From positions 10,362,058 to 10,426,057 of the forward strand of contig NC_068345.1 of NCBI RefSeq assembly GCF_014633365.1: a stretch of 64,000 bases of DNA, written 5' to 3'. The notes beneath the pieces were generated by a model. It was given only the letters and a program-made list of their open reading frames with translations. It was not told where the DNA came from and ran no database searches. Position numbers and translations under genes: made by a program. Positions within the stretch are counted from its first letter, which is position 1. Every line of letters begins with the position of its first letter. Shown one piece after another: positions 9,583 through 20,325 of this stretch. This DNA comes from Diospyros lotus (Eukaryota > Streptophyta > Magnoliopsida > Ericales > Ebenaceae).

Positions 9583-11316
9583 TGTTGAATAATGACTTAT
9601 GAAGTTGCTGACATAGTCAAATAAGTTAGGATTTAATGTTGACATGGAATTGAAGTTGTCAAAGTTGTGTTAAGCTTGATCTAGTCTTCAGCTATTTTTT
9701 AGGAATTTTTCTGTTATGTAACGTGTAGCAAATTTGACTGCCTTTTTTTTATGTTTTTTCTGTTTAAATAAGTGATTGAATACTCAATAAAAATTAGCTT
9801 CATCCATTTTCTTCTTTCTCCATAAAGAATACCAACAAAGTGGTATCAGAGCCTATATATCTTGAGAGATCTGTGAGGAACCCAAACAAAAAAAAAAAAA
9901 GAAAAAAAAAAAGAAAAGCACGTTCACAAACACTCATTTAAGCCAACAATCTGCAAAAATGGAAGCAAAATCAAGTCATGGAATGCTGGCAACACCAATA
10001 TTTGGTGGCGACAACTACCAGGTATGGGCTATCAAAATGGAAATCCATCTCAAGGCATAAGATCTTTAGGTAGCAACTGAGCAAGACTTCGAAGTCGCTG
10101 ATTTGCCGACCAATCCAACCGTGAACCAAATAAAGATTCACAAAGAGAGGAAGACAAGGAAGGCTAAAGCCATGGCTTACTTGTATGTTACAGTTTCTCC
10201 CAATATTTTCACAAAAATCATGAACCTGTCTTCAGCAAAAGCCATTTGGGATCATCTCAAAGAAAAATACCAAGGTAATGAATGAGTGAAGAATATGCAA
10301 GTGTTAAACTTGATCAAAGAGTTTGAAATGCAAAGAATGAAGGAGTCAGAAACTGTGAAGGAGTACATTGACATGTTGCTTAGTTTTGCTAACAAAGTGA
10401 GGTTGTTAGGCAAGGATTTTTCTGATTAAAGAATCATTGAAAAAATACTTGTTACACTTCCAAAGAGATATGAAGTCATCATCTCTTCTCTAGAAAATGC
10501 AAAAGATCTATCAAGCATTTCCTTAGCAAAGTTACTTAATGCTTTACAGGCTCAAGAACAAAGATGGCTTGTGAGGATAGGAAGAGCCGTCGAAGGAACT
10601 TTGCAGGCACAAACAAGCGGTGAAAAAAAGGTTTGGAATCACAACAAGAAGCTTGCAAATATTGGAAACAACAATTGTGGAAATTATCCACCTTGCCCAT
10701 ACTGCAAAAAAACCAATTATCCACAACACAAGTGTTGGTGGAGGTTGGTGGAGGCCCGATGTAAAGTGCAACAAATGTGGTCAATTAGGTCACATCACAA
10801 TTGTGTGTAGATCACAACAACAAGAAGGAGAAGCTAGAGCTGCTGCTGACCAACATGAGGAGGAGTTATTTTAACTCTACTCAAAAAACCATATCCATGC
10901 CTATGCCCCCAAAAAATGCCTATACCCCAAAACCCATAACGATACCTATGCCTCATAACTATAAACCATAAAATGCCCATATGCTATATCCAAGACATGC
11001 CAAAATTAAAATGTTTTGCATTTGCACCCTCAAAGTCAAGGAGGAGTGTTGAATAATGACTTGTGATGCTGCTGAAATAGTTAAATAAGTTAGGATTTAA
11101 TACTGACATGGAATTGAAGTTGTCAAAGTTGTGTTAAGCTTGATCTAGTCTCTAGCTATTTTTTAGGAATTTTTCTATTATGTAACGTGCAGCAGATTTG
11201 GCTGTCTTTTTTTTATATATTTTTTTTATTTAAATGAGTTGTATAAATAAATGATTGAATACTCAATAAAAATTAGTTTCATCCGTTTTCTTCTTTCTCC
11301 ATAAAGAATACCAACA
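9583..11316 (+). mobile_element. gag-only, non-autonomous Ty1/copia element (TR-GAG type), 1734 bp
   Basis: It has two LTRs (9583-9837, 255 bp; 11047-11316, 270 bp), both TGTTGAATAATGACTT...ACCAACA and clearly similar by eye. The target duplication GACAC is perfect at 9578-9582 and 11317-11321. A primer-binding site TGGTATCAGAGCC lies at 9841-9853, just after the 5' LTR, and a purine run (GGAGGAG) precedes the 3' LTR. Only a gag pseudogene lies between; protease, integrase and RT are missing. Movement would need a helper copia element. Confidence 0.93.
9960..10874 (+). pseudogene. copia gag with CCHC zinc knuckle
   Basis: Gag forms the virus-like particle of LTR retrotransposons and binds RNA. 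The frame from 9960 (MEAKSSHGML) gives the DUF4219/UBN2-type copia gag core (FGGDNYQVWAIKMEIHL, then AKAIWDHLKEKYQG, ETVKEYIDMLL, LPKRYEVIISSLE), then a knuckle CNKCGQLGHITIVC (CX2CX4HX4C) near 10768-10809. It holds several stops (near 10058, 10070, 10283 and 10427) and a frame change before the knuckle. At least one stop replaces the Trp expected after DL (TGG to TAG) and one fits CAA to TAA. The product would not be made. Confidence 0.8.
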
Positions 11317-11717
11317 GACACACACACAGATGCCAGTTTACGTTTATTTGCAGACTGGGTAGAAATCTTTGTTGCTTGTCAAAACAATTCTCTGTTTCTG
11401 AGAGCTCCTTTAAATAAAATTGTGATTTGTGGAATACCCAGGGAGATAGAGATACAGCAGAAAATAACTTACGCATTGAACATTCAAACATGCAGAAGGG
11501 AAGTTAAATATCATTAGCAACACATGATTCTCACTAATTCGTCAGATAGTGGTTATTTTGCAATTTGCAGATATGAAGGTAGTGCTATTTTTTTCATCAC
11601 CGCTATCTTTCATCCATCTGTTCCACTAGAAACTGGTTTATCCATAAGACTTTCAACTCCTCTCTTCTCTTTTATTAGAGTTAGACTGATCAAGCAAGCT
11701 AATAATATTCTTGGCAG

Positions 11718-13712
11718 GTGCATTACCAGACGAAATTGGAAATATTAATCTTGATATATTAAGTATTCAAAAGGCAAGCTTAACTGGCTCAATTCCTTCC
11801 CAAATCTTCAATGCGTCAGCAACAAAAATCATTGACCTGTATGACAATCAGCTCTCAGGTTACCTTCCATCTAGCCTTGGCCTCTGGCTTCCCAATCTTG
11901 AAAAGCTTTATCTACGGCAAAATAGGCTCAGTGGGATTATCCCAAGCTCTATCGGCAATGCCTCCAAGCTTACCATCCTAGACTTGACTACGAACTCATT
12001 CACAGGCTCTATACCCAATACAGTTGGTAATCTAAGACTTCTGCAGCGGCTCTTTGTTTCTGAAAATAATCTGACAAGAGAATCTTCTACTCTGGAATTA
12101 AGGTTTTTTACTTGTTTAGAAAATTGTAGAAACTTGGAACTGCTGGCAATATCACTAAATCAATTCAATGGCATCCTCCCTGCTTCATTTGGCAATCTCT
12201 CTAGGTCATTGCGCTTGCTACAGGCTTTTGGTTGCAAAATTAAGGGGAACATTCCCAGTGGCATTGGTAACTTGAGCAGCTTGGAGGGCATATTCTTAGA
12301 TAACAATGAGTTGACAGGCCTTATCCCAAGAACAATTGGAAGGTTGCAACACCTTGATCGCTTGTATCTTGAACACAATAAGCTGGAAGGATTCATACCC
12401 AATGATCTTTGTTTGTTGAATAATTTGGGAGACTTGTATCTAAGCGGTAATAACCTCTATGGACAGATACCCTCATGCTTGGGTGAACTAAACTCCCTGA
12501 GATCGCTTTATTTAGATTCGAACAATCTGACTTCTGCAATGCCTTCAACCTTGTGGAGCCTGAAAGATCTTGTCGGTTTGAATCTGTCCACAAATTCTCT
12601 TAGTGGATATATATCAGCTGATGTTGAACATATGAAGGTAATGACACAATTAGACTTGTCTTGGAATCAGTTATCAGGCTACATTCCATATACCATTGGG
12701 GGAGCCCAGACATTACAAATTCTCTCCTTGGCGCACAATAACCTACAAGGACCTATTCCTGAATCACTGGGTAGATTAATCAACTTGGAATTTTTGGATC
12801 TCTCCAGCAACAATCTATCTGGAAGCATTCCTACCTCATTGGAGGCACTTAGGTATCTCCAGCATTTAAACGTGTCCTTCAATAGATTGCAAGGAAATAT
12901 TCCTACTGGAGGACTTTTTGCAAACTTCACAGCTAAATCGTATATGAACAACTATGGACTATGCGGTGCACCTAGATTGCAAGTCCCACCATGCAAAACT
13001 AGAAGCCTTCAGCAACCAACAGTTGTGAAAGTACTGAAATATGTTTTACCTGTAGTTGCGTCTTTAGTACTTGTGGTTATGGTGCTCATACTTGTTTCAC
13101 TAAGAAAACGCAAGGTCAAAACACAATCACGAACTAGAGAAGATTCATGCCGTGCTGGATGGCGAGCGGTCTCATATTTAGAACTCTTCCAGGCAACAAA
13201 TGGATTCAGTGAAAGCAACCTGCTTGGCATGGGAGGTTTTGGCCGTGTATATAAAGGAACACTATCAGATGGGATGAATGTTGCAATCAAGGTTTTCAAT
13301 CTGCAGATAGAAGGAGCATTTAAGAGTTTCGATGCTGAATGTGAAGTAATGTGCAACATCCGCCATAGAAATCTCCTCAAGATCATTACCAGCTGCAGTA
13401 ATGTGGATTTCAAAGCCTTGGTCTTGGAGTACATGCCCAATGGGAGTCTTGAAAAGTGGCTGTATTCTGACACTTGTTTTTTGGATCTCCAGCAGAGATT
13501 AAACATAGTGATAGATGTTGCATCAGCACTCGAATATCTTCATCATGGCTATTCAACGCATATTATTCATTGTGATTTGAAGCCGAGCAACATCCTGGTA
13601 GAAGAAGATATGGTTGCACATGTGGGTGACTTTGGTACAGGCAAACTTCTGGGCAAAGGAGAATACATGGCACAAACCAAGACCTTGGCCACCGTTGGAT
13701 ACATGGCACCAG
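11718..13712 (+). CDS. receptor kinase exon 3: LRRs, membrane span, most of the kinase
   Basis: 1995 bp, exactly 665 codons, phase 1 at both ends and free of stops. It encodes the remaining LRRs, a C-terminal cap (NYGLCGAPRLQVPPC), a membrane span (near 13030-13100) followed by RKRKVKTQ, and the kinase from the P-loop (near 13225) through VAIK (13283), HCDLKPSNIL (13567) and DFG (13630) to TVGYMAP. The donor at 13712/13713 splits the GYMAPEYG motif, the conserved intron position of this family. Confidence 0.9.
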
Positions 13713-13842
13713 GTAATATGCTTCCCGATATTTTGTGTTTTCTTGCCTTGTTTGTTGTTAATTTTTCTGTTTCCATTTCCATCCTTGCCTGGTTTCGACG
13801 AATGGGTGCTACAAGGACAAGGTTGCATTTTTATGTGTGTAG
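13713..13842 (+). other. receptor kinase intron 3 (130 bp)
   Basis: Donor GTAATATG, acceptor TGTGTGTAG, phase 1; splicing gives G|AG to restore the Glu of APEYG. This is the single intron found in XA21-like genes. Confidence 0.9.
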
Positions 13843-14264
13843 AGTATGGAACGGAAGGAGTAGTATCCACAAGCGGTGATGTCTACAGCTATGGAGTATT
13901 ATTGATGGAAGTATTCACAAGGAAGAAGCCCACAGATGAAATGTTTGCTGGAGAAATGAGATTCAAGTGTTGGGTGAATCAGTCACTGAATGGGGGCTCA
14001 GTGCTTGAAGCCATGGATTTCAGTTTGATTGAACAAGAAGATCCACATTTGTCTGCAAAGGAGCATTGTGTGTCATCTGTCTTGCAATTGGCCATGGATT
14101 GTGTGAAGGATCTGCCCAAGGAGAGAATCAACATGATGGATGCTGCGACTACACTACAAAAAATCAGAATTGCCTTTCTGTCAAATGTTGGAGAGGGTGG
14201 CACTTCTCCTAAGGAGTGGGACTGGCCTGAGACTTCAGGCATTTGGCCTAAGGAACATATGTAA
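13843..14264 (+). CDS. receptor kinase exon 4: C-terminal kinase lobe
   Basis: Encodes EYGTEGVVSTSGDVYSYG, then FTRKKPTDEMF and the C-terminal helices (MDCVKDLPKERINMMDA), ending with TAA at 14262-14264. The order and spacing are normal for the family. Confidence 0.9.
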
Positions 14265-14751
14265 TTTAACCTTATAAGAGACACTTATGTAACATAGGAA
14301 CTTTTCATAAATAAGGCTTTTCATAACATTATTTTTTTCGAAGGAAATACCTTGTCGGAGTGTTTCTTTTCAGTAGACATACAAAAAGGTTGATATTTAA
14401 ACATTAAAAATAGAATGGTTTGATTTTCGAAAGAAAGCTCAATATGGCATCACTGGCACGATATTTCCTTACTAACAACTGTGTTGTTTTCACCAACTGC
14501 ATGTTTATCTTGTTCTTTTCATGGTTTTGGTTATATTACCATGATTCATTGATTCTTTCTGCATACAGAAAATGCTAAGAAAAAGTAAGATGTTCTAGGG
14601 ACTTGGACGTGTCCTTACCAACATCCATCATCTTTAATTTTGTGGGATTGATTTGTTTCATTTTCTCCTTTTCATTTCCTTATGTATATCTCTTACTTGA
14701 AAAACAAAATCCATCATAATATGATAAAACGTAGGTTAAATACAATAATAT
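14265..14751. other. 3' flank of the receptor kinase
   Basis: AT-rich presumed 3' UTR and spacer. No second gene is visible before the minus-strand copia LTR at 14752. No polyadenylation site could be fixed. Confidence 0.45.
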
Positions 14752-15002
14752 TGTTGGAGCAAATAAGCTCTATCGAAATATAAAATATATAGAGAAAAGA
14801 TAGAATAAAAGTTTTCCCTGCCCTTTTATTCATATTTCTAGCTTTATATACAGATAAAAAGTAAGAAACATACTTACATGATTTTAGGAATGTCATACCT
14901 ACAACAATCATCTTTTCAAAAACATAATCTTTGAAATAAGGATGACGATTCCATTTACAAACCAACCTTCCTAACTTTGTTCTTTAATACAAAAAAAAAA
15001 AA
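14752..15002 (-). mobile_element. minus-strand Ty1/copia 3' LTR, outer part
   Basis: Read on the minus strand the LTR starts TGTTGATGTTTT at 24762, is interrupted at 24714 by a gypsy-type LTR, resumes at 15002 and ends GCTCCAACA at 14752. Removing the insertion leaves an LTR of about 295 bp. A TATA-like motif lies at 14843-14848 on the minus strand. It is joined to RNase H coding sequence at 24763-25020, which confirms the orientation. Confidence 0.7.
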
Positions 15003-15770
15003 TGTCAAGACCAGTGGTGGAGCTAGAAATTTTAGGCAGGGTGGGCAAAAATTAAATCCTAAATTCTAAATTATGTCTAAAATTAAATAATATAAAAAAA
15101 TTAAAAATAATATAATATTAAAATATATATATTAATAAATTATACAATCGACGTGTTTTTATATTTTAATAATGTTGCATAATAATATTATTATCAATTT
15201 TATTAAACATCTATTTTTTAATTTATACAATTAAGTTGTCGTTTAATCATTAATTTCAATTTGATTGCGCAACTGAGTCTTGATAAACTTCATGACAGAC
15301 TGTCATTTAATCATTGATCTCCAATTCAATTACGTAGTCGAATCTTAACAAACTTCATGATACACTACAAAAAAATTGGTATTTAGCGGCGATTAGCAAA
15401 AATTAAAAAGAAAATTAAAATTTTTAATTTTAGGGGTAGTTTCTGAAACCGCCGCTAAAATTAAAAAAAAAAAAAAAAATTAGCGACGGTTTCTAAAACC
15501 GCAACTAAAATTAAAACAAAATTAAACATTTTAATTTCTCTCACCCGCTTGTGCCCGCCCAGCCACGTGGCCGCATGTCCGCGCGCCACGTGGCGAGGCT
15601 GGAAATTAACCTTTCTCCAATTTCGAACTCGCGACCTTTCCCTGTGCACGTGCATGCGCATAACCATCTGATCTGTCAAATTCCCTTGTTATATAATCGC
15701 ATATATAAATTATATACCAAAACAACCACTACTTTTCAAAATTATATTTTATATTTTTTAATATAAATTA

Positions 15771-18501
15771 TGTAGTATCCCAAAATTCTGAAAATAATAA
15801 TAATAATAATAATGATAACAATAATATCAATAAAAGATTAAATTAAATTAAATTAATTAAATCAATTAATTTGATTAAACGTGTGTGCTGTGCTTGTGTG
15901 CGTGGAAGCTGTGGAATGGCCAGTGGCCATATTTTTCAAAGTGAGCAGATGAGAGACAGGGGGAGGGGCAGAGAGTGAGCAGAGAGTGAGATAGAGATCG
16001 GGCGAGGGAGATGAAGAGAATGAGATCGGGTGAGAGAGAGAGCTCGCGAGAGATTGTGAGAGGGAGAGAAATCGAGATTGAGAGAGGGAGCGGCGGCCAT
16101 GGGAGCTGGCCGAGAGCTCAGCCATGGCAGCCGAGCAGGGCAGCAGCGGCACACGGCCATGGGAGGCGGAGCTGGAGGCGGCGCGGGCTAGAGGCAGGCA
16201 CGGCGACAGCGGAGGGCTGGATGGCGAAGGCCGGCCGCGGCCATGCGCTGTTGCAGGCTGCCTGGGTGCGTGGGGAAGACGATGAACAGGAGTGGCCGCT
16301 GGGAGAAGAACAGAGGAGAGGAAGAAAGGAAGAAGAAGAAGAAGAAGAAAGGAAGAAGAGGAAAATGAAGAAGAAAAGAAGAAGAATGAAAGGAAAGGAG
16401 AAGAAGAAATGGAGTTGCAGGCACGGGTGAAGCAGGGAAGAAGAAGAAGAAGAAGAAGAAGAAGAAGAAGAGGAGGAGGAGGAAGAAAATAAAGAAAAAA
16501 AAAATAAAGGAATTTTGGGATTTTTCGACAAGGGAAGTGATCAGGTACGTGGGTAAAAATTTGTAGAAGCATGTTACGTTTAAATTATAAATTTTACGCG
16601 ATTAAAATTAATTAATTTGAGTCCCGATTGTGTTATTTGCTAGGAAATGATTTAATTCACCTCGGGAGCTTGAGAGAGGTCGGAATCAGCTGATTTCAGG
16701 CAAGTTCCTAATCCTTTCCTCATATTCTTTAATTCCCGGGAGAAACCCTGTGATTTCTCATATTTTATACCCTCCCTTCGTCTGTTTCGACTCGTTTATT
16801 AATTATGGAATTTGGAGTCGTTTGATTTAAATTTAATTTATTAAGCTGGCTTCGAGGATTTTATTAACATGATTTAATTGTGGTGCGCTTACGAGGGATT
16901 TTAGACGGTTAAATTATTTATATTACACGGTAGATTTATTTAATTAAGCTGCGATTTTATTTATTGCCAGCGAACGTTTTACTTCGCAGCGGGTGCGTAA
17001 GAAAAGCAAGAAACGGCCGTGTAAAGGCAAGCTCTTAACCCTCTCTTCCTGATCTTTAATTCCCGTGGAAGACCCCGTGATTTCCTGTATTTTATCACTT
17101 CCCTTACTTTAATTCGGCACATTGCCTTATTGGTTGAACTATTATTCATTTGTTTTAATTTAAATTAAATCTGAGGTTTCTATAATTTTATTCGTTGTGA
17201 GCCTAAGGGGGTTTGTACCGCCCCCATTCCTTTCGGAATGATGCTGAACCCAGTTGGGACTAGGTTCCTAGACGGGCGGGTTTATTTATGATTTTATTGG
17301 GTTTATTTACAGTTTTTCTTAGATTTATTTATGGTTCGGTTAGAGCTATCGAGCAGTAGGGCAAGGGTCGGTTGTTGGTGACGCTGGGGTAGACTATTGT
17401 ACGGCCTTGATGTGGACCGTCGGGTGGACACCCCTAGTCACTGGCCGTTGACCGGTGCCGGGCACTGTTGACTAGCTCTACCGGTATGTGATTTACTGCA
17501 TGATTAGATTTCTTGTATTACTGTTCATGATTTGATATGCACATGGGTGCGGGATGCATGTTGGGATATTCATTTATTGAGTATGCTTGGACACGGACAT
17601 TCTAGTTTGGTTAGGTTGCATCCACCGCGAGCATATGCATGGCGTGTGGTTTACTATGTGGGCGGAGCATGGCCTGATGCCTGGATGTATGGGCGCCTTG
17701 TATCACGTTGATGCTCATTACGCCATTGCATTTCTATGTGCATTGCATGGATACTAGTAGTATTTAGTTCTCGGACGGGAGTACCGTTCCGAGGGAGCCT
17801 ATGGCTCGGTTGTCGGGAGTACCGACGGATACAGGTGACGGGAGTACCGGCCTGGGATAGCGCGCGCAGGTTTGTTGCAGATATTTGTTGCCTTTCAGGG
17901 CAGCGGCAGGTTGGTATGGGACTTGGGTGCCATGTGTCTTGTGTGGGCCCCAAGGACCGGTATGTGCTTTTATTATGCCCTACTATTGTATTGTAGCGTC
18001 TCATGACTTGTGTGTACCTGGGGATTTATTCTGGGGTGAGACTTCTGGTTTTGTGTAGCCTTCAGCCTTTTCTTCTTTATGCTTGCTGAGTCTCTCGACT
18101 CACTTTGCTTTCCATCATTCCAGGTAGTGCCAGCGTAGGTCCGAGCAAGGGAGTCAGCTTTTGCTGCAGAGTCGATGTGGTGTACAGGCAGTCTCGTCAA
18201 TCCCTATCCACTCTGATGTCTAAGTAGAATTTACTCTATTATTTCGTACTGTGCCAGGTGTTTTCTCGAGTCTTGTGTATTTCGGCACAGGAGTTTGTGT
18301 TTGTTTATTTATCTTGTGACCGTTGTGTTAGCGGGATACCCGTAGTGCATGCATGTGTTTTTCTTCGCTTCCGTTGCTCTCATCTTTGAGTATGCATGCC
18401 GGGGTGGTTTTTGTCTGGTATTTCATTATTTTTCTCCTCCCGTAGGCGTTCCCGTTCGGGTAGTCCGGGTGGTTGGGGATATCCGGACGGGGGTGCTTAC
18501 A
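15771..18501 (+). mobile_element. Ty3/gypsy solo LTR, 2731 bp
   Basis: It starts TGTAGTATCCC and ends GGTGCTTACA, with a perfect target duplication AATTA at 15766-15770 and 18502-18506; the CACTA sequence resumes directly. A purine-rich island with GAA repeats and GC-rich DNA (15940-16500) resembles the island in the LTRs at 43050-43650 and supports the plus orientation. Long open frames there on both strands are compositional. A CCATTGAC-like tail with TTCCAG|GTAG at 18123 and CCG|GTATGTG at 17484 could be splice signals. Confidence 0.88.
16321..16495 (+). repeat. GAA-rich simple repeats in the solo LTR
   Basis: Runs of GAA/AAG triplets at 16325-16350 and 16438-16490 in an almost pure purine strand. 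They explain the Lys/Glu/Arg-rich and Ser-rich open frames seen here. Confidence 0.85.
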
Positions 18502-18664
18502 AATTAAAAATATTAATTAATTTTTTTAAAAGAGTAAAGGAATAAATTAAAAAAATTAATTGAATTAAATTAACAAAATTAATTGATTAAAAATAAAAAA
18601 AATTATATATTTTTTAAAATTTTGTTAAATTTATTTTTATTTTTTAAATTAAATTTTTAATTAA

Positions 18665-20325
18665 CTAGTGGTGAACCGTGTGATATATGGGAGAGTTTAA
18701 TTTAAAAATAAAAAATAAATTTATTATTTTATAAAATTTTAACAAAATTGATAATTATAATTTTTTTAATTTTTAATTATGTTAAAAAAATTTAAGTTTA
18801 CTTAATTATTCACTATTCAATATGTTAATGGAGAACACTTTTAATTTAATATACTGTCATTCAATGTATTAAAGAATAATTAACATATTAAATAGGTTAC
18901 TTGACAAAATACTTATAAATTTTTTTATTATATTATATTTATTTATAAATAAATATTATAAAATCTATAATATTTCCACTTAAGCACGTTCGTTATTTTC
19001 TATTTATTATATTATAATTATAAATATAAATTAAAACTCTTAAATATTAGTAAGAATAAGTTTTTTCAATAATAACAAAATTTAAAAAAAATGAATTTTG
19101 ATTTCTTCCATAGTTTTAAAAATGTGATACCTTAATTATTAATTAGCATTGAAAAACCCTAGCATTTGACAACCTTAAATAATTTTTTATGAATTTGTTA
19201 AGACATCACATTTTTAAGACTATAATATAATTATTAAAGTAATTAATCACTACATTTGATTTAATGCAAATTTTTGAGGAAAAAAATTCACCGTTGATTG
19301 ATACTTGGCAAAATACTTTATTTGACTATCATATTTTAATATTATATAAATATACATAGAATAAAGATATAAAAATAATATTTTAAATAAATTGATAATT
19401 TTCTATCACTTAATTAATAGTTTAAGTTGTCTATTAATATTTCTCATAAAACTCATGCAAATTTAATACAAAACAATTAGCGTTGAAAAACTCATATATT
19501 TAAAATTTATTATTAATTTTACAATAATTAGTACATATTATTTCAAAACAATTGAAAGATTTAAATTATTAATGCAAATTAAAAAATATAAATTATTCAT
19601 GCAAATTAAAAAATATAAATTATTAATGCAATAAATATTAAATGCAAATTATTAATTAATGCAAGTTTTGGGGGAAAATTTTATTACTACTTATTATTTC
19701 AAAGCAATTGAAAGATTTAAATTATTAATGCAAATTACAAAATACAAATTATTAATGCAATAAGTATTAATTGTAAATCATTAATGCAAGTTTTGGAGGG
19801 AAATTTCTTTTTTTAAGACTATCCTACTTTTATATATATAAAGATGTAAATTACAAAATATAAATTATTAATGCAATAAGTACTAAACGCAAATTATTAA
19901 TGCAAGTTTTGGGGGAAATTTTATTACTACTTATTATTTCAAAGCAATTGAAAATTTTAAATTATTAATGCAAATTATAAAATGTAAATTATTAATATAA
20001 TAAGTATTAATTACAAATCATTAATGCAAGTTTTGGGGGGAAATTTCTTTTTTCAAGACTATCATACTTTTATATATATAAAGATGCAAATTACAAAATG
20101 TAAATTATTAATGCAATAAGTACTAAATGCAAATCATTAATGCAAGTTTTGGGAAAAAAATTTATTACTACTTATTATTTCAAAACAATTGAAAATTTTA
20201 AATTATTAATACAAATTACAAAATGTAAATTATTAATACAATAAGTATTAATTGCAAATCATTAATGCAAATTTTGGGGAGAAATTTTTTTTTGCAAGAC
20301 TATCCTACTTTTCTATATATAAAGA
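18665..20325 (-). mobile_element. Helitron, 1661 bp, with repeated 5' ends
   Basis: Read on the minus strand it begins TCTTTATATATAGAAAAG (20325) and ends ...CTAG (18665), preceded by a decayed CCATATATCACACGG hairpin. On the plus strand it is bounded by A at 18664 and T at 20326, the AT target dinucleotide of Helitrons. The sister CACTA at 4229-5529 is continuous at the matching place (near 5045-5070), so it acts as an empty site. There are no Rep/helicase genes, so it is non-autonomous. The 5' part is a tandem array. Confidence 0.78.
19545..20325 (-). repeat. tandem repeat, about 240-bp period, containing copies of the Helitron 5' end
   Basis: The block TTATTTCAAARCAATTGAAA occurs at about 19548, 19693, 19933 and 20175. 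The block AAGACTATCNTACTTTT + TATATAAAGAT, identical to the Helitron 5' terminus, occurs near 19816, 20057 and 20297. Copies differ by scattered substitutions. Confidence 0.82.

Larger units (their letters stand above)
9277..11717 (+). other. receptor kinase intron 2 (2441 bp) containing a copia element
   Basis: Donor GTACTT at 9277, acceptor CTTGGCAG ending at 11717, phase 1. Removing the copia insertion and one target duplication leaves roughly 700 bp of intron. The element lies in the same orientation as the gene, so its LTR promoter and polyadenylation signals could interfere with transcription. Confidence 0.8.
6971..14264 (+). pseudogene. LRR-XII type receptor-like serine/threonine kinase, four exons, one premature stop
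   Basis: The four exons (6971-7895, 8914-9276, 11718-13712, 13843-14264) join in phase 1 at every junction to 1235 codons. In order they encode a signal peptide (about residues 1-25), LRRNT_2 cap with CDWFGVSC, a long LRR ectodomain, a membrane span near 866-890, and a kinase with GMGGFG (P-loop), VAIK lysine, HCDLKPSN and DFG. HCD in place of HRD makes it a non-RD kinase, as in XA21, EFR and FLS2, which act at the plasma membrane in pattern-triggered immunity. Codon 171 (7481-7483) is TGA where the LRR pattern LPASLxNISKL expects Trp. Everything after it stays in frame, so this is a recent null allele, a young pseudogene or a sequence error. The family is usually near 1000-1100 residues; this one is longer. 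The ligand cannot be predicted. Confidence 0.85.

Noticed and set aside
13009..13506. 165-codon open frame on the minus strand inside receptor exon 3
   Set aside because: Antisense shadow of a clear kinase and transmembrane coding region.
15862..16572. Long open frames on both strands rich in Ser/Leu or Lys/Glu/Arg
   Set aside because: They come from GA/GAA repeats and GC-rich purine DNA inside a solo LTR; there is no motif, and the frames overlap in several registers.
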